Assembly: GCA_028554645.1 (NCBI GenBank)
Contig: JAQOOI010000017.1
Coordinates: forward strand, 434,001-498,000
DNA length: 64,000 nt
Source: Omphalotus guepiniiformis
Taxonomy: Eukaryota > Basidiomycota > Agaricomycetes > Agaricales > Omphalotaceae
Reading direction: 5' to 3'
Below, in pieces: positions 36,608 through 46,551 of this stretch (position 1 is the first letter of the stretch; every line of letters begins with the position of its first letter). A program made the position numbers and the translations under genes. The notes beneath the pieces were generated by a model that searched no databases, was not told the DNA's origin, and saw only the letters and a program-made list of their open reading frames with translations.

Positions 36608-37436
36608 TTGCTCGGAAGACGCGAAGAGTGTGGCTTAGCAGCATCAGTTCAACGTCAAAGGAATTGCGAGCATAGAGAAAGAACCGATTGTGAAAAGGAG
36701 AGCTTTGCTTGGCGCCGCAAACTGTGTAATCAGTCCACTATATTCTCAGAGAAACATGGAGTTTTAGTCGGTCGAAGTATTTCGGAGAGCATCGCATTGA
36801 TCGGTTACGAAAGGGCGCAATATTCGCCAGTAAATTTTGGTCTGACATCCATCGCCATCCTGGGAAGAAATAACATCGTCGCTGAAATGCGGACTTTTGA
36901 GGGGCATATTGTATCCCCGTACGGTACGAGTTCGGAGAACGAGGATATTGAATGTATCTCCGTACATCACGGTTTCGGAGGTTGAACTGAGTGGTAGATG
37001 AACGAAGTGAACTATCAATCTTCGTAATTGTCTTGCACCTTGCTACTTAGCGAAAGACATCGTTTGAGGTTAAGCTGTCGGTGAGAACTGAATTGAATGA
37101 AACTCGCATCGGGACCTAAGATGAGATCCTCAACTTACGTTGTCAAAGCGAATGATTGCGGTTGGTACCAGGGCAAATTTACAGCACTTGGAATCGTCCA
37201 GTGAGAGGTACATAACAAGAACATGTCTTGAGTGGCTCAATTAGACGGATCCTAGGAATAAAATTTCGTGAGATAAAGATCTTCAAAATCACAAGAAAAT
37301 CCATATGCAGGACGATCACTGGCACTCACGCTCTTGAACTTGGTGTCAAAGCAGAGACAGCCCTCGGATTTGTCCAAGTTTTGAGCGTGCACCGGATCAT
37401 GAACGACCGTGAATTCGTACAACCTTCTAAATCGCA

Positions 37437-37472
37437 ATGTACCTCGCTCGATGTACCTCGCGATGTACCTCG
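37437..37472. repeat. Three copies of ATGTACCTCG in the divergent cluster promoter
   Basis: The 10-base unit ATGTACCTCG occurs at 37437-37446, 37451-37460 and 37463-37472, spaced 14 and 12 bases. It lies near the middle of the synthetase/oxidoreductase control region. Clustered direct repeats of this kind are candidate transcription-factor sites; the factor is unknown. Confidence 0.55.
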
Positions 37473-37766
37473 AGCTTCGTGTTGAAGGCCGCGTTCATTC
37501 ATCGTCAAAGCCCAAAGTAAGATAACGCGTCCAGTAAATACATAGCTCTGTTCCAAGTTGTCCCTTCAAGTCAAGTCCGATCCTTCTGAGTCGATACGTG
37601 CGGCGGCTAGAGAATCGTTTCACAAAGTTTACTTTCGAGCTAGAGCTAGATAGTGAGTTCTCGACCTCCACGTGAGTTTTCTGAGAAAAATGGTCCTTCA
37701 AGAGCACATTGTTGCGTAAAGTCGAGCAGAGTGTCGAGCAAAAGAAACTCCCGTCACACCGTTTCA

Positions 37767-37786
37767 AGAGCGTGACAGAGCGTGAC
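37767..37786. repeat. Perfect 10-base tandem repeat AGAGCGTGAC
   Basis: Two adjacent copies of AGAGCGTGAC about 460 bases upstream of the oxidoreductase start. Candidate regulatory repeat; no factor is assigned. Confidence 0.5.
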
Positions 37787-38033
37787 ACTCAGCGCTTACT
37801 GGAAGGTTAGGTTAGTTGGCGAGAATGGACTCGAGCGCCCTCCCACTTGCAGTACATTTTTTCGACTTCTGAATCTCCGTTCTCCATATTTTCCAGCGCA
37901 GATTATCCAGAGTCTACATCTCAAATCAGCTCATGGTATGCTCCTTATACTAGCAGAGAATAATGACTGATGGATCACAATAGAGAAACAAACAGCTTAC
38001 GCTGCCTTTTTGAAAAAAAAAAATGCAATCCCA

Positions 38034-38041
38034 TATATAAA
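38034..38041 (+). promoter_or_regulatory. Possible TATA box of the cluster oxidoreductase
   Basis: TATATAAA lies about 210 bases upstream of the oxidoreductase ATG. The distance allows a leader of ordinary length. Assigned by sequence only. Confidence 0.35.
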
Positions 38042-38249
38042 CAGAATCTCAGAGAAATCCAGAGAAGGCTATACATATACGTATGCCAAATTCCGACAGG
38101 GCTGATGGGCCTCATTGTCACCGCACCAACGGGCATTAAATGTTGGCCTCTGATTAGTGGCTATCCACTTCCCGTTACATCTGGGTCGTAGCTTTGGCAT
38201 TTGTAGCCTGTTTCTCTAAACTTCAACTTCTTCCTCATACCTCGCCGCT

Positions 38250-39449
38250 ATGAATGCTCTTCGATTCCTAGAGAAAGGTTCTTTAACCAACTTGGCGTTG
38301 TGCAAGCTTCCAAAGCCCACTCTGCAGTCTGGAGAAGCTTTGGTTCGTGTCAAAGCGGCTGGGATTAACGGGGTATGTCGTTCTCAACGCAATTGCACGA
38401 CAAAAAGCTGATAGGTCATCCTGATAGTCTGATGCAGCGAATGTCAAGGGCTGGCTTCCTTTCACTACATTACCTAGAGTCCCAGGTCGAGATTTCTCCG
38501 GCCAGGTCGTCGAAGTTGCAGACGAGAATGTTAAGAACGTATGGATCGACGCTGATGTCTGGGGAAGTGGAGGAGAACGAGGATTTTCACAAGATGGTAC
38601 ATTCGCCGAATATGTCCATAGTTTGATTACAATCGATACATCTTGAACACACCGCTGAGATGACCTTCATTTATTCAGATATGTCAAAGTTCCTATCGAC
38701 AGTCTAAGTCGAAAACCCAAAACACTCGACCATAATCATGCTGCCAGCATCCTTCTACCATGGATCTGTGCATGGATTGCCGTTGATATCCTTGGACAAG
38801 TCAAAGCAGGCGACAACGTCCTCATAATCGGTTAGCTATCTCCCTGACGAAATCGAGCAGACTAAGTACTAATTATGATTGGTTTTTCTCAGGTGCCCGC
38901 GGTGGAATCGGCTCAGGCGCCGCCCAACTATGTCTCTCACGCGGCGCCAACGTCTTAGGAACATACCGCTCCCTCTCCTCCGTCAAAATCCCACCCAAGT
39001 TAACCCCCATCGACATCTCTACTTCCACCTCCAGCACCGGTAAACCCATCCGCGAAGCAATCTCCAACCTCGGTCTCCAGAACAAAATCGACGTCCTGCT
39101 CGACTGCGCCGGGTACGAAGACTCCTTTAACGACGCTTTGTTCACTATGACGCCTTCCGGTACAGGCCGTGTCGTAGTCATGGCAGCGCATCGACCTGAC
39201 GGGCTCTTCACTCTTGATCTGAGAACGCTCTACACGAAAGCGCTTACTGTCAAGGGACTCAAATCGAGTATATTAGGTCAAGCAGAAGTGAAGAAGGTTC
39301 TTGATCATTTGTCGGAGCAGTTTGATAATGGGACATTTAGTGCTGCTGATGTGGAGACTGTTTCGTTGGTAGATGAAGAAGGTGTCAGAAAGGCTTTAGA
39401 GAATTCTTTGACGAGGTCTGCGCCGAAGCGCACTGTAATAGTTTGTTGA
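38250..39449 (+). CDS. MDR-family alcohol dehydrogenase/quinone oxidoreductase of the cluster
   Basis: Start MNALRFLEKGSLTNLALCKL at 38250. Exon 1 ends RVKAAGING and joins SDAANVKGWLPFTTLPRVPG, giving the GroES-like fold of the medium-chain dehydrogenase/reductase family. The nucleotide-binding part is NVLIIGARGGIGSGAAQLCL (GxGxxG-like), and the protein ends PKRTVIVC with the stop at 39447-39449. The catalytic zinc Cys/His pattern of classical alcohol dehydrogenases is not obvious, so the quinone-oxidoreductase side of the family is likely. It faces the quinone synthetase across a shared promoter; an oxidoreductase of this kind is a regular neighbour of atromentin synthetase and aminotransferase genes, with unproven function. 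The join between FAEY and VKVPIDSL (38610-38685) does not fit GT...AG in frame, so it may be unusual, mis-sequenced or decayed. Confidence 0.78.
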
Positions 39450-39733
39450 AGATTTGAAACGTTGTATAGTAGTCTTTTAAGTAACGAAATTTGACTTCTT
39501 CGTAATGACTCTGACTGGGCGACGATCTCTAAAAAAAGTTCTAAGAAAAGTTCTTGCGTTTCTTCACATTCAGAGTGTTTGGTGCTGAGAAGTAGGTAAG
39601 AAGTTTCACGCAAACGTTACAAGGCGTAAAGAAGAATGGTACATAGAGGCAGCCAAAAAAATGACATCTATTTTTCGTTAGGCCAGAAAGGCCAACAGTA
39701 ATCGAGAACTTGTAACGGGTCTACAGCTAAAAG

Positions 39734-42379
39734 CTAAACAACAGGCATCACACCACCTGCCAATCCCAACTTATGCAAATTGATATTCCTAGAAAGCAGA
39801 AGCACTCCAATAAGCACAACCAAATTCTCAACACAAACTCTCAAAAAAACCCTTCCTCACCTGATCATAGACGCACTAAAGACAGTCAACGCACCAGCGG
39901 GTATACCTATCAAGTACACATCGTCGAGCTGAAAAAGATCTTCCATGTCAGCACCCACCCCTGGCACCTGATAACAAAAAAGTTAAATACTGACCGCTTT
40001 GACATAAGCATGTATAACCCCCGCTCTCAACTCTTCCGGCACAGAATCATATATCGCTTGCACACTCTCAGTAACAGGGCCCGGATCGACACTAGGAGCG
40101 TAAATCGCCAGGTCTTTGGCCAGCTCGACATTGAACACTGCACCAGCGCTATGAAAGTGAGAAGTAAAGATACGAAGAGTAAGCAGTGGCGTGGAGTGGG
40201 CCAGGGCAGGCAGGAAAGCAAGGTAAATAGGCTTACATCGCGATACCAATGACACCCCCAAGGAATTGTCCAAAAGAAACTAGAGATGTCGTTACTGGTA
40301 TCAACCTTGGGTCTTCTGTGTCGGCTTGAACAGCAATTTCAATCTCTTGGTCAAGCCGGAGCGTGGTCTGTAGAACACTATCGTAACGTACCAGCAATAA
40401 CGGTGTTTTGCATTGTCATCCCTGTACCAATATCAGGATTAGGTTGGGTTCGCTAAGAAGGAGATAATCTACGCACCAATACCTACACCAAGGATAATCT
40501 GATATCCAATCAAATTACCCGTATGAGAGGTTTCTGAGGTAGTGTATAACAGCCCCGCGCCGATGGAGCACAAACTGTTGTTCGAGATATATTGAGTTTA
40601 CGTGTACTTATACCGCCGTGATCTGAAAGACGTACCATGGTCCGAAAACGAGGAAAGACCAGTAATCTGAAGCAGCCCATCGTTAGTAATGAGAACTTCG
40701 CAGTAACTCAAAGTCTATTGAGAGAAAAACTTACGTCCAAGACGAGCGATAATAGCTCCAGACGAAGTACCAGTAATAACAACAGCCAACATCAGGGGAA
40801 GAATATCAATCCCAGAGTGTGTCGCGGTGTGGTGTTGCACAGCTTGATATTGCAGCGGGAGATAATACGTGAACACCAAGAGATTGATCATACTGAAAAA
40901 GGTAATCAGGCAGCAACCAATTCTAAGTAGAAAGTTCCGGTATGAGCAACGACATGAAGTGGGAAAAAGTACCAGGACTCGGACTCACTGTGTTCGTCGG
41001 AGTAGAACTTTGAATGGTAAGATACCTCTATCACCCATATACCATTCCCAAGCGATGAACATCCCTAGGATGACTCCAAACACGCAGAACAACTATCGTT
41101 TCATGAGTATATCAGCAAAACACATAAGTAAACACCTCGGAATACACCTCGATGAGGTTAACTTACAGCAATAATAGTCGGACTATTCCAAGGTTTCGCA
41201 GTACCTCCCCATTGAAGTGCAAGTACAAGGCAAATCACCATCGAGAGACAAAGACCGCTACCTGAATTCGACGCGTCCGAGTCAGTGATACGAAATTCTC
41301 TCACACGTGTAACCACCGACAATACATACCTATCCAGTCCATACTCAATATATTCCTCCACATCGATTTCCCATTAGCCAGATGTGGTTTATGAGTCTTC
41401 AAAATGAACGTTACAGCTGCAAAGGCTACTCCACCGACAGGAAGATTGATGACTAGATTTCAATGGTGATGAGTGAGGATTTTAAACACTGAGGCCATGA
41501 AGGATTCTCTGTACGACTTACAAAAACACCATCTCCCTTCGTACGAGAAACATAAAAGCGTTATTGCGTTGAACTCGCCAAAAAAAAAGGAATGAAAAAA
41601 CACCATCTCCAACTAACGTGATCAGTGAACGCTCCTCCAATAAGAGGTCCAATAACGCTAGAAAGCGCAAAAACTCCTCCAATAGTCCCAAACAAAAGAG
41701 GCCGCTGTTCAATTCGTGTGCTCTACACACAAACCACAAACAATAAGCCACAACGCTTCAGGTTCCAATCACGAACCAAAAAAAAACCAACCTCTGCAAG
41801 AATAGAAAAACACGAAACATATATCCCACCAGCCCCAACACCAGCAAACGCGCGACCAAAAATCAACACTGCCGAAGAAGGTGCAACACCACAAATCAGA
41901 GACCCCAACTCGAACGTCGTTATAGAAAACAAAAAGACCCTAACACAGTACCGGTTAGACCAAAAACATTCAAAAAACCACAAACACGAAAAACCCATAT
42001 ACACCCATTTAGTCGGCGCCATAGCCAACAATTGACCATAAGTAAGAAGAAAAGCCACTTGAGTGAGCAAGTACGCTCCCACAATCCACGTAACATCATC
42101 AAGAGCATCAAACTGTGAAGCAATAACAGGAATAGCAGTCGATACGATAGTTTGATCCAAAGCAATGAGTAGAATCCCTAGAAGCATTCCAATGAACACG
42201 AGGACCAAATCCTTTCCCTTGAGAAGTTTGCTCTCGTCTATCAAGTATGAAGAATCTGGCGGAGACGCCGCGTCATGGTCATGCAAGGCAGTTTCGTCGG
42301 CTACATCAGCACTAGTGCTAGTGTCTGCCTTGGATTCCGCTTTTTGGTGAATTTTTTCCTCTGACAAGGTCATGGTCAT
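39734..42379 (-). CDS. MFS transporter, 14-helix DHA2-type efflux pump
   Basis: Start [16 protein letters not shown] at 42379; about 50 hydrophilic residues precede the first helix ([20 protein letters not shown]). [17 protein letters not shown] is the motif of the DHA2 (14-spanner) drug-proton antiporters. It is followed by [15 protein letters not shown] and, after introns, [25 protein letters not shown] (motif C region). Ten or more short exons extend to 39,734; the last ones read [38 protein letters not shown] and [17 protein letters not shown] before TAG at 39734-39736. Located in the plasma membrane by family. It sits inside the metabolite cluster and is divergent from the acyltransferase gene, so export of the product or self-protection is likely. 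Exon borders between 41,800 and 40,000 are not fully resolved. Confidence 0.85.
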
Positions 42380-43032
42380 GGACGTCAAGCACTAAGGACG
42401 CCTGACAGTCACATTAAAGTTATCGGTTTTTAGGTGTTCGATCCATACTCGGCCCAACGCGTGGTCAAGTATAACCAACCACGGGGACATGGAATTCTCG
42501 CAGTTTCTTGTTCTCGGAGACGTACATAATGTATGTACATCCACTCTCAGAGGATGAATGTCGTTGACTAGCTGTCGAGCAATCGAGAGCCACAGGTGCC
42601 TGTCTGGACACTTCTTGGCGGGCTGAATGAACCGCTTTTGCAAACGTAATCTGGCCTTTTTAAATCCCTGATCCGACTGAGAAACTTTCTCTCATGAAAT
42701 TCATATGCGTTACGTCTTTTCGATAATGTGGCGCCCAGCGATGTGACAGGAGATAGCGAAAAACCGTATACAGCGATGGGTTGACAGCAAGGATGATGGG
42801 CGTAGCAGAGCCACTCATGCAGAAAACTCAGTGCATCTGTCAAGATGCATATCCATTCTCCAACAGCAATCGCCAACAGTGAGTCATTTCGTATGACCGA
42901 TATGATGAACAGATGGCTATGTAGGAACAAAGTCGAACGTACAGCCTAAGAATAGGCTAATAGGAAAGGTTTCGACCCGAACAGAAGAGTCTCTATAAGA
43001 ACCTGGAAGGACAGAAAGAATGATCAACAACA
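42380..43032. other. Divergent promoter between the MFS transporter and BAHD acyltransferase
   Basis: About 650 bases between two genes read outwards, implying shared control. A TATAAGA run lies just upstream of the acyltransferase. AT-rich sequence (TTTTTAAA near 42,656-42,664) could serve the transporter. No coding frame is supported. Confidence 0.5.
42994..43000 (+). promoter_or_regulatory. TATA-like box of the acyltransferase
   Basis: TATAAGA lies 33-39 bases upstream of the acyltransferase ATG. This is close and would give a very short leader. Sequence-based call only. Confidence 0.35.
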
Positions 43033-44460
43033 ATGGCCAACATTCTTTCCAGACAAACATTTACCGTTTTGCCAACAAACAAACACAATCTTCCTAAACC
43101 TCCGCCAATCGCCCTCCATGCATTAGATCTCCTAATGCCTCCTTTCTATATCCGTTTCCACCTCTTCTTCGGCCCAGATACCACCAGAGGCGAAGTAGAT
43201 ACCGTGGAAAGATTGAGGACCTCACTGGCGCAAGCACTGGAGCTTTTCCCGCCAGTTGCAGGGTCCATTCGTCAGAACGAGAATGGCGAATTGACGATAG
43301 TGAGCGATGGAGCAGGGGCGGAGTTTCAGGTGGAAACCAAGTCTACACCCTTCGTTGGAGACGGAGATGAGCTGGCTCCTCGACCGACCATATTGCTAAC
43401 ACCGGCGAGTATGCTAGCCGTGAAATTAACACAGGTAAGCTGCGCTCGATTGACAAATCCACCTTGTCTCGCGGCTCAGATCAAACTTTGAAAGTTCTCC
43501 TGCGGAACCGTTGCAGTGGCAGTATGCATCCACCATTATGCAACCGATCTCCAAGGCTATATCGAGTTCATCTCCGTCTGGGCAAAACTTGCTCAAGGCG
43601 AACCTATCGATTTGCAAAGCACGCCGAAAGATTGGGCTCATACGCCAAATCGTTTCTTTATCGATCACGAACCGCCTTCAGCCCCTTCATCTTTCCCTGG
43701 ACTACACGTCCTGCCATCTCCAACACCACCTGGACCACCATCTATGCCGCCCGCCGCTGAACGAGTGAGATGGCGAATCGAAGATAGCGCGGTGCAGAGG
43801 TTGAAAGCTGACTTTGAACCGGTGAAGGGTAGTGGCGCCTGGATATCCAGTGGAGATGCACTCGCAGCCCTATTATGGGGAGCAGTCACTCGAGCTCGGG
43901 AGCAAGCCAGCGTACCTCGAGTCGGACCCGGCAGAACTAGCGAAGAAGAGCGAACAGAGACCCTTGCGATGGCTGCAGACGGAAGAGACCGCTCGCCAGG
44001 TAAGAAGATGACAGGTGGCCAATATTTCGGCAACTTCAATACTATAGCGAGTATCACTGTCCCCCGCAATGACCTCCTAGATCCTGAAGCAGAGTCTTCA
44101 TCCCGGGTCGCTTTGGCGATACGGAACGCGTTGAAAGACCAACTCTCGCCTTCACATATTGCATCTAAGATCGCCTTTCTTGAATCTCCCAAAAATCAGC
44201 CCACAAGCAGGGTAATCGTAAGGAACGATTTCATGTTGACGAATTGGTCCAAGTTCGACTTTGCCAACTTGCCGGAGATGAATTTTGGTTGGGGAAAGCC
44301 GATACAGGTGACTTCTGGTGCGGTGCAGCTTCCTCCTGGGATGATACAGATATATAGACTGGGGAGGGAACTTATGGTTCTTACAGTCGTAGAGGCGGAG
44401 GCAGCGGAATTTTTGAAGGCTGATAGGTTGATGAAGGAGTATGCTGTTTTGGATTCGTAA
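43033..44460 (+). CDS. BAHD-type acyl-CoA-dependent acyltransferase
   Basis: About 455 residues in two exons, 43033-43434 and 43495-44460. Placing the acceptor at 43494 joins AVKLTQ to FSCGTVAVAVCIHHYATD in frame. The catalytic HxxxD motif is HYATD at about residue 147, and the second BAHD signature DFGWG appears as NFGWG (EMNFGWGKP) about 60 residues from the end. The N-terminal half has the usual family pattern (LHALDLLMPPFYIRFHLFF; LRTSLAQALELFPPVAGSI). Such enzymes move an acyl group from CoA to an alcohol, phenol or amine; they are soluble and cytosolic. In this position an acylation of the quinone-synthetase product is inferred. The acyl donor and acceptor cannot be deduced. Overall it looks intact. 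Confidence 0.9.
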
Positions 44461-44869
44461 TTTCATTAACACATAATATTATTCTAGTAAACGAAATACG
44501 CACCTCATCAGTGCCAGAGCCTCGCCCTACGCAAGGCTGTCAACAGCTCTGCATGAGTGCGCTAGTGAGACTCGACGCTAGGTCGATGCCGACATTATGT
44601 GCTCGTAAAGATCCTTTAGCGATCTTCTATAGTTGAGCATTCCATAGTCATCGATGCTAATGACTCGAGAGGACCACAAAATGTGAGGAAGGATGAGGAA
44701 GCGAAAGAAAGTCAAAGCGGGACTCGGAACTCTGAGTTTCCAGCACGTGCCAGATCACGTGGACATGCGCGGACATTGTCTATTTTTCACTAAGACAACT
44801 GTAGCCGTATCCGACATTTCTTTATTCTGAATTAAATTGGTACACGAATCCTATACTTTACACTTGAGC
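44461..44869. other. Convergent 3' flanks of acyltransferase and hydrolase
   Basis: About 400 bases between two stop codons that face each other. AT-rich just after the acyltransferase stop. No gene is supported. Confidence 0.45.
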
Positions 44870-45980
44870 TTAAGACTTAACAAATTGCACGTACTCCTCC
44901 CAAGACTTCTCTCCTTCAGGGAAAAAGCCCACACCCCAAAATCCATGCGTGACATGTTCATACACCACCAACTTCACATCAGCCCCGCCCTTCTTAAGCG
45001 TCTCCACAAGCTTATACGACGCATCAACCAACATATCCGCAGTGCCCACCATAATCAATGTCTTGGGCCACTTTGCTCCGCTGACCGACTCGGAAGGTAT
45101 GAACGCTGCAGAAACGAGAGGATCGTCTGCTTTCCACTTGCTTTGAGCTAGAGGGGTGTTCTTCGGGAAAGTACACCCATCTTGGTACAAGTGATGCAGA
45201 CGAATGTCGATGTAGCTTTTCATTGTGAAGAGGTCGACTTCTTCTTGAGCTTTGGCGTGGTCGCTCATGTGCTCGTAAGTCACGTCGGCTGCTGGAGAGA
45301 ACGCGATAAGGCGGGAAGGTAAAGGCAGGCCGGCTTGCGATAGAAGGTATACGAGTGTGAAAGCTGATCAACGACGGTGTGTTAATTAAAGAAGAGGATA
45401 GGTTCATGAAGTATTGCTCACCTGCATTTCCTCCAGAACTTTCCCCAGACAAAGTAATATTCTTCGGCTGATATCCTTTGTCAAGTAGATACTGATAAGC
45501 CGAGAACACATCCTGCAAATTAGCAGGAAACGTATTCTCAGGGACAGTAGTGAGCCTATACGACGGCGCAAACACCACACCCTCAATCCTCTTCGCAAGG
45601 TTGCCCAGCGCGATAAGATTCCGAGGGTCAGCTGGATGGCCTACGATATTAGCGCCACCGTGAATATGCATGACTATACGAGTCTCAACGGGGTTAAAGC
45701 TCTGTAGCGACTTGGTGGCGTAGAAGAAAGCTGGTACTTCAGATGGCTCGATGCGACCATCTAGAACGAGCGCAGGGATATTCGAAGCGGGAGGAATAAT
45801 AACGCTGGAAAGATGTATGCCATCGGGTATCCCCTCTGTAGGTAGCGTAGCGCGTTCTGCCACTGAGGGAGCGCTACCCATTAGATTGAGAAAATCGAAC
45901 TTGGAGAATTGAGCACGAAAACCGTGTACGGCAGCTGTGATTTCGGGTGTCCACCCGGGGCGAGTAGGAAGTTCCGACAT
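44870..45980 (-). CDS. Alpha/beta hydrolase of the hormone-sensitive-lipase family
   Basis: Start MSELPTRPGWTPEITAAVHG at 45980. Oxyanion-hole motif HIHGGANIVG, nucleophile motif SGESSGGNAA (GxSxG) at about residue 185, catalytic Asp in GTADMLVD and His in EHVTHGFWGV: a full triad. One intron splits the gene right after GGNA (45,421 to about 45,366) and the join AFTLVYLLSQAGL is in frame. The stop is at 44870. The protein has about 350 residues, with no signal peptide or membrane helix. The family hydrolyses short acyl esters. Its place next to an acyltransferase in the cluster suggests it trims or transfers an acyl group, or detoxifies an ester. That is inference from neighbourhood only. Confidence 0.87.
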
Positions 45981-46551
45981 TGTTCTTGATCAAGTGTGTA
46001 GCACTGTAGCTCTGAGGCCGCTGAGGACGTTGCTCCGACTGAAAAGGTGGTTAAGTAGGTCGAGATATAGGAATGAGTACCGTTCAAGACGGATTAAAAG
46101 TGTCATGGAAATGCCATGGAAATGAATCTCTGACAAAGGTTTCTTTCAGGATGATAAATCTACAACAAAGGCTGACGAAATTAAGAAACGGAGCTTTCAG
46201 GAACAAAGCAGACGGTCAAAGAGTCTTTGACAGATTTACCTCCAACAGAAACCATTAATACATTTCAAGCCATTGACCTCGGGAAGGGAGCCACTCTAAA
46301 TCCTGTTCAGATGTATACCATATCGTTCGGGAAATTCGTTAGTCCGGGTATGATTTGCTGGCTCAACGTTTTGCTTTGTCGACGAAAGCAGATGATAAAG
46401 TGATTTCGGTTATGTAATCCATCGCAGCATCGTGCTTGTATTTTTATTTCTCAAGAAAATGATGCAAGGTAAATTACACGACATACATATCTCTCTAATT
46501 AACATACTAAATACTTGAATAGAAACAACGCGCAACCCTCTAAACCACAAT
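45981..46551. other. Intergenic: hydrolase promoter and aminotransferase 3' flank
   Basis: About 570 bases. A short direct repeat (CATGGAAATG twice near 46,104-46,126) lies upstream of the hydrolase. No coding frame is supported. Confidence 0.45.

Larger units (their letters stand above)
36528..38249. other. Divergent 1.7-kb control region between quinone synthetase and oxidoreductase
   Basis: Both flanking genes read outwards, so this should hold their two promoters. It is long for this compact window. A TATA run lies close to each gene, and there are two small direct-repeat groups in the middle (listed separately). Reading frames inside are short and unconvincing on both strands. Confidence 0.6.
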
